Positions 1-10,323 of a stretch of 64,000 bases of DNA are shown piece by piece. Each line of letters opens with the position of its first letter. Positions within the stretch are counted from its first letter, which is position 1. The DNA lies in assembly GCA_040902895.1 (NCBI GenBank), contig JBBDWL010000076.1, positions 1 through 64,000 on the forward strand, written 5' to 3'. Below the pieces are notes generated by a model. It worked only from the letters and a program-made list of their open reading frames with translations. It did not search any database and was not told the DNA's origin. The DNA comes from JALYRV01 sp040902895 (GTDB taxonomy: Bacteria; Acidobacteriota; Vicinamibacteria; Vicinamibacterales; SCN-69-37). Position numbers and translations under genes: made by a program.

Positions 1-1581
<1,581 letters not shown>

Positions 1582-1585
<4 letters not shown>

Positions 1586-2094
1586 CGCGTTCGGAGATCG
1601 CCGGTCAGCAGCGTCATGGGGCCGAACGTCGGCCTTCCCCACTGGCCGGCATCGACGCCGACCGTGCCATCGAGCCGGTACGCGAGGTCGCGCCCGCCGA
1701 TCGCTTTGCGGATTGCGTCGGCGAGGCCTGGAATATCCGAAAAGCTGACGCGCAGATCGAGGGGCACGATTGATTCGCCGCCGGCGGCGAGCGGAAGCCC
1801 GAGCGGAAAATCGGCATCGGCCGCGCGGCTGCCTTCGAGAAAGAGCGCGCCGCGAAGCGTGCTGAGCGTGAGGCCAAAAGGATTGGGATTGCGCACGCGC
1901 GTCCAGATGCGAATCGCGGCGCCGCCGAGCGGACCGGCCTGACCGGGACCCAGCAACCGGATCTCCGAAGGCTGTCCTTCGGCCTCCGAAAACTGCGGCA
2001 CCTGCACGATGCCTTTGAGGCCTTCGAGCAACGCGCAGCCGGTTTGGCCGGCAGCGAGGGTAACGACCATCAGTGCAAGACCTGCGCGGCGCAT
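1582..2094 (-). CDS. LEA14-like (water-stress/WHy-type) lipoprotein
   Basis: A 170-residue predicted lipoprotein. The N-terminus has a basic start, a hydrophobic run and a lipobox-like QTGC with the lipidated Cys at position 20, so it should be anchored in a membrane. The body contains the LEA14-type pattern with NPNPFGLTL followed by a beta-rich segment, as in desiccation-related LEA type 2 proteins. Such proteins are linked to stress tolerance but have no enzymatic role. The start has a good ribosome site (GGAGGA) 6-8 bases upstream. The stop overlaps the first possible thiC start by four bases, so the two are probably co-transcribed; no functional link to thiamine synthesis is evident. Confidence 0.75.
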
Positions 2095-2209
2095 GAGCTT
2101 CCTCCGCGCCTGACAGGTGCAGGATCGTTGCCGTGCGACCGCTCTTTGGCGCGCCCGCGCCCCGCCGGCGCGAAGGAATGCCGGACCAAGCGCCGAGCAT
2201 CAGTCTTCG

Positions 2210-3367
2210 TCACGACAGCCGCCGCAGGACGAAACACTTCAGGTAATACGTCTCGGGCACGCCCATCAGCACCGGATGATCCCGTGCCTGCATGCGCTTT
2301 TCCACGACCGTGACGTCGACGCGCGCGTCGATCGCGGCTTCGTAAACGATCGATCCGAACGCCGCTTCGTTGACGTTGTACGAACAGCTGCAGGTCACGA
2401 GACAGCCGCCGGTGTTGAGCAGCTTCAAGGCGCGCAGGTTGATTTCCTTGTAGCCCGACATCGCCTTCGGCACCGATGCGCGGCTTTTTGCAAACGCGGG
2501 CGGATCGAGCACAACGAGATCGAACTTGTCTCCCGCGCGCTCGAGATCGCGCAGCGCGTCGAAGACGTTGACCGCAGACGCGCGCACGTTGGCGATGCCG
2601 TTGCGTGCCGCATGCGCCGCGATCTGCTCGACGGCGGCTTCCGAAATGTCGAGCGCGATCACTTCGTCGGCGTTCGCGGCGGCGGCGAGCGCGAAGCCGC
2701 CCTGATAGCTGAAAGCGTCGAGCACCCGGCCGCGCGCATAGGTGGCTGCCGCTTCGTGGTTTTCGCGCTGATCGAGGAACAGGCCGGTCTTCTGGCCGTG
2801 ACGGAGATCGACCGCCATCTCGATGCGCCCTTCCCGAACGACGAGGCTTTCCGGGACATCGCCATGCACCACTTCAACCACCCGCGGCAGTCCTTCGAGA
2901 TCCCGCACCTTTGGGTCGTTGCGCGCCAGCACGCCGCGCGCGCCGGTGATCTCCACGAGTGCCGCGACGATCTCGCCCTGCCGCCGCGCCATGCCCTGCG
3001 ATAACGCCTGCATCACCAGCACATCGTCATAGCGATCGACGATGAGCGATGGAAGCAGATCGCCTTCGCCGTGCACCAGCCGGTACGCCGTGGCGTCGAT
3101 GCCGAGAGTTTCGCGGTACGCGATGGCGGCCTGCAGCCGCTCGCGGAGCCACGAACCTGCGGGCGGCGCCTCACGACGCGAGATCATGCGCAGCGTGATG
3201 AGCGACTGATCGCTGAAGAGCGCGTGACCGAGCACGCGGCCGTTCGTGGCCTTCACCGTGACCATGTCGCCCGCGGTGCCCGATACTTCGGCGACGTCGC
3301 TGCGGTAGATCCAGGGATGGCCGTTGTGAATGCGCTCTTCGGCGCGGCGGGTGACAGTGGCGTACAT
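2210..3367 (-). CDS. rlmI: RlmI-like 23S rRNA (cytosine-C5) methyltransferase
   Basis: Class I SAM-dependent RNA methyltransferase with the RlmI/YccW layout: an N-terminal PUA domain (RIHNGHPWIYRSDV near the start), a central RNA-binding part (LIVDRYDDVLVMQ), and a Rossmann methyltransferase with GLFLDQRENH, VLDAFSYQGGFAL (SAM loop), VVLDPPAFAKS and the catalytic-region CSCSYN. RlmI methylates C1962 of 23S rRNA in E. coli; that exact target is inferred here. About 385 residues, normal for the family. An in-frame ATG at 3394 would add nine residues, but it lies in AT-rich intergenic DNA and PUA homology begins after the ATG at 3367. Transcribed divergently from rpiB. Confidence 0.88.
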   Translation of the reverse strand: MYATVTRRAEERIHNGHPWIYRSDVAEVSGTAGDMVTVKATNGRVLGHALFSDQSLITLRMISRREAPPAGSWLRERLQAAIAYRETLGIDATAYRLVHGEGDLLPSLIVDRYDDVLVMQALSQGMARRQGEIVAALVEITGARGVLARNDPKVRDLEGLPRVVEVVHGDVPESLVVREGRIEMAVDLRHGQKTGLFLDQRENHEAAATYARGRVLDAFSYQGGFALAAAANADEVIALDISEAAVEQIAAHAARNGIANVRASAVNVFDALRDLERAGDKFDLVVLDPPAFAKSRASVPKAMSGYKEINLRALKLLNTGGCLVTCSCSYNVNEAAFGSIVYEAAIDARVDVTVVEKRMQARDHPVLMGVPETYYLKCFVLRRLS

Positions 3368-3421
3368 GTTTGGAGAAAGGTAAGTATCTACCATTTACAA
3401 TTTACCTTGTACAATTCACCC
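3368..3421. promoter_or_regulatory. AT-rich divergent intergenic region, likely promoters
   Basis: About 54 bases between the RlmI-like gene and rpiB, strikingly AT-rich against GC-rich neighbours. Near-repeats ATTTACAATTTACC and TTGTACAATTCACC each contain a TACAAT that would serve as a -10 box for rpiB. No strong ribosome site precedes either gene. Specific promoter assignment is inference. Confidence 0.4.
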
Positions 3422-3862
3422 ATGCGCATCGCGATCGGCGCGGATCACGCCGGTGTCGCACTCAAGGAACATGTCAAACAGGTGCTGACCTCGCGCGGCA
3501 TCGCATTCGAGGATGTCGGCACGCTTTCCACCGAGTCGGTCGACTATCCCGACTTCGCCGCAACGGTCGCGCGCAAGGTGGCCGCGGGCGAATACGACCG
3601 CGGGATCCTCACATGCGGCAGCGGCATCGGCATGGCGATCGCGGCGAACAAGATTGCGGGCATCCGCGCGGCCTCGATCCAGGATGAGGATTCGGCCAGA
3701 CTCAGCCGCGAGCACAATGACATCAACGTGCTGGCGCTCGGGGAGCGGCAGACCGATCCCAACACCGCGCGCCGCATCGTGGAGCTCTTTCTCGACACGC
3801 CCTTCGCCGGCGGCCGCCACCAGCGCCGCGTAGACAAAATCAGCGCTTTGGACAAGACATGA
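3422..3862 (+). CDS. rpiB: Ribose-5-phosphate isomerase B
   Basis: Interconverts ribose-5-phosphate and ribulose-5-phosphate in the pentose phosphate pathway. The 146-residue protein opens with MRIAIGADHAG and has the RpiB/LacAB active-site segment LTCGSGIGMAIAANK with the catalytic Cys, plus EHNDINVLALGER. Length is typical. The start is the ATG at 3422, where family homology begins. The stop overlaps the glyA start by four bases (ATGA), so the two are translationally coupled. Confidence 0.95.
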   Translation: MRIAIGADHAGVALKEHVKQVLTSRGIAFEDVGTLSTESVDYPDFAATVARKVAAGEYDRGILTCGSGIGMAIAANKIAGIRAASIQDEDSARLSREHNDINVLALGERQTDPNTARRIVELFLDTPFAGGRHQRRVDKISALDKT

Positions 3863-5118
3863 GCTCACTGCCCCGCTGGGGATCGCTTGCAGACGCTGAC
3901 CCTGACATTGCCAGCGCCATCGCCAGCGAGCGTGCCCGCCAGAACGAAGGGCTCGAGCTGATCGCCTCGGAAAATTTCGTCAGCCGCGCCGTCATGGAAG
4001 CGCAGGGCTCGGTCATGACGAACAAATACGCCGAAGGCTATCCGGGCAAGCGGTATTACGGGGGCTGTGAGTTCGTCGACGTCGCTGAGACCCTTGCGAT
4101 CGATCGCGCCAGGCAGCTGTTCGGCGCCGAGCACGCGAACGTGCAGCCGCACTCGGGCGCGCAGGCGAACATGGCGGTTTATCTCACGCTGCTCAAGCCG
4201 GGCGACACGGTGCTCGGCATGAATCTGGCGCATGGCGGGCATCTCACGCACGGCCATCCACTCAACTTCTCGGGCAAGCTCTTCACGATCGTGCCGTACG
4301 GCGTGAGGGCCGACGATGAGCGGCTCGATTATGAGGAGCTGTCACGGCTCGCAGACGAGCACAGGCCGAAGATGATCATGGTGGGCGCGAGCGCCTATCC
4401 GCGTGAGATCGATTTCGCGCGCATCGCCGAAGTCGGGCGCCGCATCGGCGCGCCGATGGTGGTCGACATGGCGCACATCGCCGGTCTCGTGGCCGCCGGC
4501 ATCCATCCCAGCCCCGTGCCGCATGCCGAGTTCGTGACCACGACCACGCACAAGACGCTGCGAGGGCCGCGCGGCGGCCTCGTGCTCTGCCAGCAGACAT
4601 TCGCGAAGGATCTGGATCGCACGGTGTTCCCCGGCATTCAGGGTGGACCGCTGATGCACGTGATTGCCGGTAAAGCCGTGTGCTTCAAGGAAGCGCTCGA
4701 TCCGTCATTCGCCGAATATCAAAGACAGATCGTCGCCAACGCGAAGCGCCTGGCGAAGAATCTCGCCGACGCCGGGTTCCGGATCGTCAGCGGCGGCACC
4801 GACAATCATCTGATGCTGGTGGACGTGTTCTCGAAGGGAATTACCGGCAAGGCGGCGGAAGCGGCGCTCAACAGCGCGGCGATCACGGTCAACAAGAATG
4901 CCATTCCGTTCGACCAGAATCCGCCGATGACGGCCAGCGGCATTCGCATCGGCACGCCGGCGGTGACGTCGCGCGGCATGCGCGAGGCCGAGATGGACGT
5001 GATTGCCGAGCTCATTGCGAAGGTGCTGGCCGCGCCCGATAACAGCGGCGCGATCGGCGCCGTGAAAGTGGAAGTCGAAGCCCTGTGCCGGAAGTTCCCG
5101 CTCTACCCGGAAGCCTGA
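3859..5118 (+). CDS. glyA: Serine hydroxymethyltransferase
   Basis: PLP enzyme that interconverts serine and glycine and charges tetrahydrofolate with a one-carbon unit. Family motifs are intact: SENFVSRAVMEAQGS, NKYAEGYPGKRYYGGCE, VQPHSGAQAN, and the PLP-binding Lys in TTTTHKTLRGPRGG (Lys232). 419 residues, full length. Coupled to rpiB by a 4-base overlap, and the following helicase gene begins inside its last codons. Confidence 0.97.
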   Translation: MSSLPRWGSLADADPDIASAIASERARQNEGLELIASENFVSRAVMEAQGSVMTNKYAEGYPGKRYYGGCEFVDVAETLAIDRARQLFGAEHANVQPHSGAQANMAVYLTLLKPGDTVLGMNLAHGGHLTHGHPLNFSGKLFTIVPYGVRADDERLDYEELSRLADEHRPKMIMVGASAYPREIDFARIAEVGRRIGAPMVVDMAHIAGLVAAGIHPSPVPHAEFVTTTTHKTLRGPRGGLVLCQQTFAKDLDRTVFPGIQGGPLMHVIAGKAVCFKEALDPSFAEYQRQIVANAKRLAKNLADAGFRIVSGGTDNHLMLVDVFSKGITGKAAEAALNSAAITVNKNAIPFDQNPPMTASGIRIGTPAVTSRGMREAEMDVIAELIAKVLAAPDNSGAIGAVKVEVEALCRKFPLYPEA

Positions 5119-7049
5119 GCGAACTGGTCGCGCACGTCTTTGCTGACGGCGGCGCCTTGTCGTCGGCGCTGCAGGGTTTCGAACCGCGCGAGGGCCAGCG
5201 GCGGATGGCGGCCGCGCTCGCCGAGACACTCACCAGCAACGGCACGCTGCTCGTCGAAGCGGGCACGGGCACTGGAAAAACACTCGCGTATCTGATTCCC
5301 GCGCTCCTGAGCGGCAGGCGCGTGCTGATTTCGACCGGCACGAAGACGCTGCAGGAGCAAATCCTGTCGAAAGACATTCCCGCCGTGTCGGTGGCGCTTG
5401 GACGTCCGATTCGCGCAACCGTCATGAAAGGGCGATCCAACTATCTCTGCCTGCACCGCCTCGAGAGCGCGAAAGCCGGAACGTTCAAGACCATGGCGGA
5501 TGTGTCGGCGTATCGGACGATTGCCGATTGGTCGGACAACACTGACACGGGCGATCGCGCGGAAATCCGGGATCTGCCCGACGACACGCCGGTGTGGAGC
5601 GAGCTCACGGCGACGACCGAGCAATGCCTGGGATCCGAGTGCTCGCATTTCGCGGACTGCTTCGTGATGAAGATGCGGCAGCGTGCCGCGGAATCCGAGC
5701 TCGTCATCGTCAACCACCATTTGCTGTGCGCGGATGGATCGGTCCGGCAGGGCGGGTTCGCGGAAGTGATTCCGGAGACCGACGTGCTGGTGATCGACGA
5801 GGCGCACCAGCTCGAGGATGTCGCGACGCAGTATTTCGGGTTCGGCATCAGCCACGAGCGGTTCGATTCGATCGCGCGCGATGCAGAGCGCGCAGCGGGC
5901 GGCGCCGATGCCGAGCGCCTCGCCACGATCAAGCGCGACGCCGATCGTCTGCGCGACGCGTCGCGCGCATTCTTCGCGGCGCTGCACGGGTCGGCGTTTC
6001 GTCTGGGCGCGCCTGGCTCCAGCGAGCGCGTGCGCTTCACCGAGGAGCACGCAGCCGCCGTCGCGGACGACGTCGTGGCCTTGAAGGCGGCGCTCGAAGC
6101 CCTGGAAGGCACCGTCGCGCTTGCCAAAGAGGCCTCGGAGGAACTGCTGGCGATCGCCCGCCGCGCGGATCACGCGCGCGGCGATACGGCGTTGCTCACG
6201 CACGCCGACGATGCGTCGTTCGTGTTCTTTGTGGAAATGCGTGGACGCCACGCGTCGCTTCGCGCGGCACCCATTGATGTGTCAACGATCGTCCGCACGC
6301 TGCTGCTCGAGCGCGCGCAGGCCACGGTGTTGACCTCGGCGACGCTCGCGGTCGAAGGCAACTTCTCCTATGTGCGCAGACGGCTCGGGATCGAAGAGGC
6401 CGAGGAGCTGCGCCTGCCGTCGGAGTTCGACTATCGCGATCAGGCGATCATCTATCTGCCGAAGAAGATGCCGGATCCGCGCGCGCCGGAGTACGGCGAG
6501 GCGGCCGCGCGCGAGATGTTTGCGCTGATGCGCCGCACGCAGGGCCGCGCGTTCCTGCTCTTCACGAGCTACGCGGCGATGCGCCATGCCTACGCGCTGA
6601 TTGCCCCGCATGCCGAATGGCCGCTGCTGATGCAGGGGGATGCGCCGCGATCGGCGCTGCTCGAAAGCTTCAGGCGCACCCCGCATGCGGTGCTGTTCGC
6701 CACGGCGAGTTTCTGGCAGGGCGTTGACGTGCCTGGCGATGCGCTGTCGTGCGTGGTGATCGACAAGCTGCCGTTCGTCTCTCCCGGCGATCCAATCACG
6801 GCGGCGCGCCTCGAGGCGATCAGCGCGGCGGGCGGTTCGCCCTTCGACGACTACCAGGTGCCGCTTGCGACGCTCACGCTGTTGCAGGGCATGGGCCGGC
6901 TGATTCGCTCGCGGCAGGATCGCGGCGTGCTCGCGATTCTCGATCCGCGGCTGCGCACGAAAGGCTACGGCCGCAGGTTTCTGGCGTCGTTCCCGCCCGC
7001 GCCGATCACGCACGACCTCGCGCTCGTCGAGCGCTTCCTGGCGGCGTAG
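5085..7049 (+). CDS. dinG: DinG/YoaA-family ATP-dependent DNA helicase
   Basis: Superfamily 2 (XPD-like) helicase of 654 residues, predicted to unwind DNA 5'-3' during repair or R-loop resolution. Walker A GTGTGKT is at 60-66 and the DEAH box at 238-241. Four cysteines (122, 181, 186, 192) sit between these motifs in the place of the XPD/DinG iron-sulfur cluster. The C-terminal half has SATL, a SFWQGVDVPG segment, and QGMGRLIRSRQDRG (motif VI). The GTG at 5085 overlaps glyA by 34 bases; it is supported because the helicase N-terminus starts soon after. Strictly DinG and YoaA cannot be separated by eye. Confidence 0.88.
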   Translation: MPEVPALPGSLSELVAHVFADGGALSSALQGFEPREGQRRMAAALAETLTSNGTLLVEAGTGTGKTLAYLIPALLSGRRVLISTGTKTLQEQILSKDIPAVSVALGRPIRATVMKGRSNYLCLHRLESAKAGTFKTMADVSAYRTIADWSDNTDTGDRAEIRDLPDDTPVWSELTATTEQCLGSECSHFADCFVMKMRQRAAESELVIVNHHLLCADGSVRQGGFAEVIPETDVLVIDEAHQLEDVATQYFGFGISHERFDSIARDAERAAGGADAERLATIKRDADRLRDASRAFFAALHGSAFRLGAPGSSERVRFTEEHAAAVADDVVALKAALEALEGTVALAKEASEELLAIARRADHARGDTALLTHADDASFVFFVEMRGRHASLRAAPIDVSTIVRTLLLERAQATVLTSATLAVEGNFSYVRRRLGIEEAEELRLPSEFDYRDQAIIYLPKKMPDPRAPEYGEAAAREMFALMRRTQGRAFLLFTSYAAMRHAYALIAPHAEWPLLMQGDAPRSALLESFRRTPHAVLFATASFWQGVDVPGDALSCVVIDKLPFVSPGDPITAARLEAISAAGGSPFDDYQVPLATLTLLQGMGRLIRSRQDRGVLAILDPRLRTKGYGRRFLASFPPAPITHDLALVERFLAA

Positions 7050-7062
7050 AGTGGCGTCGGGT

Positions 7063-7476
7063 TTACAGTGCGCCGTTGTTGGCGAGGCGGGCGAAGGCCT
7101 CCAATGTGACGACGCGAACCGATTCTGCGTGAATCAGGTGCTCTTTCAGGGCCCCGGATGTGTAGTAGTCGCGGAGCTTCCAGCCATCGCCGCCTAAAAC
7201 AAGGTAGGCCTTCGTGCCGTACCCGCTCTTAATCCCATCGGCCAGACACATGACTTCGAACGGCACTTTCTGCTCGGCCGTACCGCCGGTCTGCTGCCAT
7301 TTCAACGAGACCAGAATGCCGTCGTCGCCCTTACGCGCAATGGCATCGACGTTATGCGCGCCGCCTCCGGGCCGGCACCCTATCGGCACTTGCTTCTCGA
7401 CTCGATAACCGCCGCGCTCGAGTGCCGGAACAATCATCGCCTCGAGGACTGCTCCCGTGCCGGTATTCCGGGCCAC
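7063..7476 (-). CDS. Putative PD-(D/E)XK type II restriction endonuclease
   Basis: A 137-residue protein directly after a Dam-like methyltransferase gene. It has a short helical start (GTGAVLEAMIVPALERGGY), then VDAIARKGDDGILVSLKWQ, which fits the core Asp-(x)n-[S/E]-x-Lys pattern of PD-(D/E)XK nucleases with Ser in place of the usual acidic residue, and later EQKVPFEV and AYLVLGGDGW. It begins with GTG at 7476 immediately after the TGA of the methyltransferase, so translation is coupled. The pairing with a modification enzyme is the main support for a restriction role; recognition site unknown. It ends tail-to-tail with dinG, 13 bases away. Confidence 0.62.
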   Translation of the reverse strand: MARNTGTGAVLEAMIVPALERGGYRVEKQVPIGCRPGGGAHNVDAIARKGDDGILVSLKWQQTGGTAEQKVPFEVMCLADGIKSGYGTKAYLVLGGDGWKLRDYYTSGALKEHLIHAESVRVVTLEAFARLANNGAL

Positions 7477-8307
7477 TCAGAGATTCCTGATGGCCAGCAC
7501 TTCCCGCGCCGGCGTGCGATCACCATTGCAGCTGATGCGGCGGGGCGCGTCGAGGAACTTCAGCTTGTAGCCCAGGCTCCTGTACAGCGCCACGATTCGG
7601 CCGGTCGCCTGATTTGAGAGGATCACCGGCCCGGGGTGTGTGGCAAGCCATTCGGCAGTGCGAGCCTGTTCCTCCCAGCAAAATCCGCCTTGCGAGTATT
7701 GCGTGAACTCAACGTCGTACGGAGGATCGGCATACACAAAGTCGTCCGGTTCGAGTTTGATGTCCGCAAAGTACGAATTCGTGAAGTCCCAACGGGCAAA
7801 CGCCGCTTTGTACTCGAGAAAATCGGACCGATAGTTGATCGTCTTGTACCGCCCGAACGGCACATTGAACTCACCGCTCTGATTGAACCTGCAAAGGCCG
7901 TTGTAGCCGGTACGATTCAAGTAGTAAAACAACGATGCCGCTTCCGCAGTGTCGCCTTCGCCCCTGGCGAGCAGTTCATTGAACGTCTTGCGGTGCGTGT
8001 AGTACCTCGCCTCGGCGTTGGACATCGGCAGTGTCACGACCAGGCCTCGGCGCAGCCAGCGATACAGATTGATCAGATGCGGATTGATGTCGTTCAGGAG
8101 CGCGCGTTCGGGCCGGAGGCCCAGGGCGACCGCAAGACCGCCGCAGAAGGGCTCGACCAGTCTGCGATGAGACTCGTTCTTCCAATGCCGCGCCACGTGA
8201 GGCACCTGCCATCGTTTGCCACCCGCCCATTTCAACGGCGGTTTCGACAACGCGATGCCGGGCGCCGGTTTCCGAACGGCGACAGTCTTTCCTGCTCTCT
8301 CTGGCAT
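7477..8307 (-). CDS. Dam-family (D12 class) DNA N6-adenine methyltransferase
   Basis: Modification enzyme of a type II restriction-modification pair; it should methylate adenine in the target duplex and protect it from the adjacent nuclease. From the ATG at 8307 (276 aa) it shows the alpha-group order of M.DpnII/Dam: LKWAGGKRW (25-33), EPFCGGLAVALG (motif I, 52-63), NDINPHLINLY, CRFNQSGEFNVPFGRYK (the target-recognition hallmark of the Dam family), and DPPYDVEF (catalytic motif IV, 194-201). Longer in-frame starts exist up to 8412 but add residues with no family similarity. GATC is the commonest target for this group but is not proven here. Transcribed opposite to its neighbours, consistent with acquisition as a unit. 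Confidence 0.9.
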   Translation of the reverse strand: MPERAGKTVAVRKPAPGIALSKPPLKWAGGKRWQVPHVARHWKNESHRRLVEPFCGGLAVALGLRPERALLNDINPHLINLYRWLRRGLVVTLPMSNAEARYYTHRKTFNELLARGEGDTAEAASLFYYLNRTGYNGLCRFNQSGEFNVPFGRYKTINYRSDFLEYKAAFARWDFTNSYFADIKLEPDDFVYADPPYDVEFTQYSQGGFCWEEQARTAEWLATHPGPVILSNQATGRIVALYRSLGYKLKFLDAPRRISCNGDRTPAREVLAIRNL

Positions 8308-8492
8308 CGGGATTTCGAGAGTGTAGCACGCGCGATTTGCCATAAAACGATCCATCATCTGGCCGGTTTCGACAGCGTAGCCGTGCGCTGTGACAGACCG
8401 GGTCAGGTTCACGTCCGCCGCGCCGCCGGCCGCCTGAGCTGGGCGCGAATGCTAAACTGGATGCACCGAGTTTCCAGTTTCTGGAGGATTGC

Positions 8493-9470
8493 ATGATGGC
8501 CGAACGATTCCGCCGTGCCGCCCGCGTCGCCGCCGGCGCCCTGATCGCGCTCAGCATCGCCGCCACCGCGGCGGCCCAAAGCGGACAGCTCCGCGGCAAA
8601 GTGGTCGACGCCGAGGGGAAGCCCGTGGTCGATGCCCAAATCAAAATCGACTTCAAGGGCAACATCACGCGCGTCACCGAAACCAAGACCAACCGGCAGG
8701 GCGTTTACATCCAGGTCGGCCTGCAGCTCGGCCCGTATGAAGTCACCGCCTCGAAGGGCGATCTGAAACAGACGCTCACCGCGCGAGTCAGCGCCGGCAC
8801 CACGACCGAGCTCGACTTCACGCTCGCCCCGGGCACGGCAGGCGCCGCGCCGATGTCGGCTGACGCTGCCAAGGCCAGGGACGAGATGCGGAAAGCACTC
8901 GAAGCCAAGTACGTCGCGGCCGTCGCGCTCATCGAAGCAGAGAAGTACGACGAGGGCGTCGTCGCGCTGAACGCGGTCATCACCGAAACAGGAGGCTGCG
9001 CCATCTGTGAGGCGAAAGTCGGCGAGGCGCTTTGGAAGAAGGGCGATGAGGCGGGCGCGGAAGCCGCGTTCAAGAGATCGATTGCCCAGGATCCGAAGCT
9101 GGCTGACGGTTACGCTGCACTCGCGAGCCTCTATAACAAGCAGCAGAAGTTCGACCAGGCCGCGGAAATGGGCAAGAAAGCGAACGAGCTCACCGGCGCA
9201 GACGCGGCCGGCGGCGGCAATGCTTCTGTCGTCTTCAACCAGGGCATCATCTTCTGGAACCAGAGCAAGGTCGGCGAAGCGAAGGCGCAGTTCGAGCAGG
9301 CCCTGAAACTCGATCCCAACCTCGCCGACGCACATTACTGGCTCGGCATGTCGCTCATCAACGAAGGCAACACGGCCGAGGCCCGCAAGTCATTCGAGAA
9401 GTATCTGAGCCTGGCCCCCAAGGGTCAGTACGCCGAGATGGCGACGTCGATTCTGAAGTCCATCAAGTAG
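8493..9470 (+). CDS. Secreted TPR protein with carboxypeptidase-regulatory-like domain
   Basis: A 325-residue predicted secreted protein. A signal peptide (RRAARVAAGALIALSIAATAAAQ) is followed by a beta-sandwich of the carboxypeptidase-regulatory/CNA-B type (GQLRGKVVDAEGKPVVDAQIKI to about residue 110), and then tetratricopeptide repeats to the end (for example NPNLADAHYWLGMSLINEGNTAEARKSF split over the last repeats). TPRs are protein-binding scaffolds, so a role in an envelope assembly is plausible, but no partner is evident. The ribosome site GGAGG precedes two adjacent ATGs (8493 and 8496). Its stop abuts the TTG start of yggS. Confidence 0.8.
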   Translation: MMAERFRRAARVAAGALIALSIAATAAAQSGQLRGKVVDAEGKPVVDAQIKIDFKGNITRVTETKTNRQGVYIQVGLQLGPYEVTASKGDLKQTLTARVSAGTTTELDFTLAPGTAGAAPMSADAAKARDEMRKALEAKYVAAVALIEAEKYDEGVVALNAVITETGGCAICEAKVGEALWKKGDEAGAEAAFKRSIAQDPKLADGYAALASLYNKQQKFDQAAEMGKKANELTGADAAGGGNASVVFNQGIIFWNQSKVGEAKAQFEQALKLDPNLADAHYWLGMSLINEGNTAEARKSFEKYLSLAPKGQYAEMATSILKSIK

Positions 9471-10208
9471 TTGGCCGCTGACCCCGAGGTCATCGCCGGC
9501 AATCTCCGGGACGTGCGCCGCCGCATCGATGCGGCGGCGCAGCGTGCCGGCCGCCCCCCCTCCAGCATCCGGCTCATCGCCGTCTCGAAGACCTTCAGCG
9601 CGGATCACGTTCGCGCCGCAGCCGACGCGGGCCAGCTCGATTTCGGCGAAAACAAGGTGCAGGAAGGCCTCACGAAAGCCGAGGCGCTTGCCGCGCCATC
9701 CGGGCAGACCGGCGCGCAGCCCATTCGCTGGCACCTGATCGGCCACCTCCAGTCGAACAAGGCCAAAAAGGCGGCCGCCGTCTTCTCGGCGATTCAGTCC
9801 GTCGACAGCATCGACCTGCTCCGCCGCATCGATGCCGGCGCCGAGGCGGCCGGAACAAGGCCTGAAATCCTCATTCAGGCCGACCTTGCCCACGAATCCA
9901 CGAAATTCGGCGCCGACCCGTCAGAAATCCCCGCCATGGCCGAGGCGGCGCTCACCTGCCGGGCTGCCCGGCTGACGGGGCTGATGCTCGTGCCTCCTTG
10001 GTCCGACAATCCTGAAGACGTGCGGCCGTGGTTCCGCCAGCTTCGCGAGCTCCGCGATCGGCTGGTGGCCAGTGGCCTGCCGTCGGCTTCGCTGGCCGAG
10101 CTGTCGATGGGCATGAGCCACGACTTCGAGGCGGCCATCGAGGAAGGATCAACGATCGTGCGGGTGGGAACGGCCATCTTCGGCAAACGGGCCAAACCCA
10201 CGGCGTAA
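9471..10208 (+). CDS. yggS: YggS/PROSC-family PLP homeostasis protein
   Basis: Single-domain PLP-binding TIM barrel (COG0325) that buffers and delivers pyridoxal phosphate; it has no known catalysis. Motifs: LIAVSKTF with the PLP Lys, DFGENKVQEG, WHLIGHLQSNKAKKA, SMGMSHDFEAAIEEGSTIVRVGTAIFG. 245 residues, slightly long for the family. It starts with TTG directly after the TAG of the TPR gene with no gap, implying translational coupling. Confidence 0.93.
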   Translation: MAADPEVIAGNLRDVRRRIDAAAQRAGRPPSSIRLIAVSKTFSADHVRAAADAGQLDFGENKVQEGLTKAEALAAPSGQTGAQPIRWHLIGHLQSNKAKKAAAVFSAIQSVDSIDLLRRIDAGAEAAGTRPEILIQADLAHESTKFGADPSEIPAMAEAALTCRAARLTGLMLVPPWSDNPEDVRPWFRQLRELRDRLVASGLPSASLAELSMGMSHDFEAAIEEGSTIVRVGTAIFGKRAKPTA

Positions 10209-10223
10209 GGGCACCGACCCTGG

Positions 10224-10250
10224 CCTGAGCGAGCGAAAGCGAGTCGAAGG
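10224..10250. repeat. Single arm of a dispersed CCTGAGC...GTCGAAGG repeat
   Basis: The segment begins CCTGAGCGAGCG and ends GAGTCGAAGG, 16 bases after yggS. It matches the right arm of the palindromic repeat at 63393-63433 at both ends. Here only one arm is present, in the non-coding gap before the DivIVA-like gene. Confidence 0.5.
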
Positions 10251-10323
10251 CTTGACGCGCGGCGCGGGAAGCGTAGACACTAGCGCTTCCCCCGCAGCTC
10301 CCTCCCCGCCCGAGGTCATTCAC

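Noticed and set aside
2095..2209. Possible TPP riboswitch upstream of the lipoprotein-thiC pair
   Set aside because: The consensus CTGAGA and the ACCTGATC-type segments are absent; only a weak CACCTGTCAGG resemblance was found.
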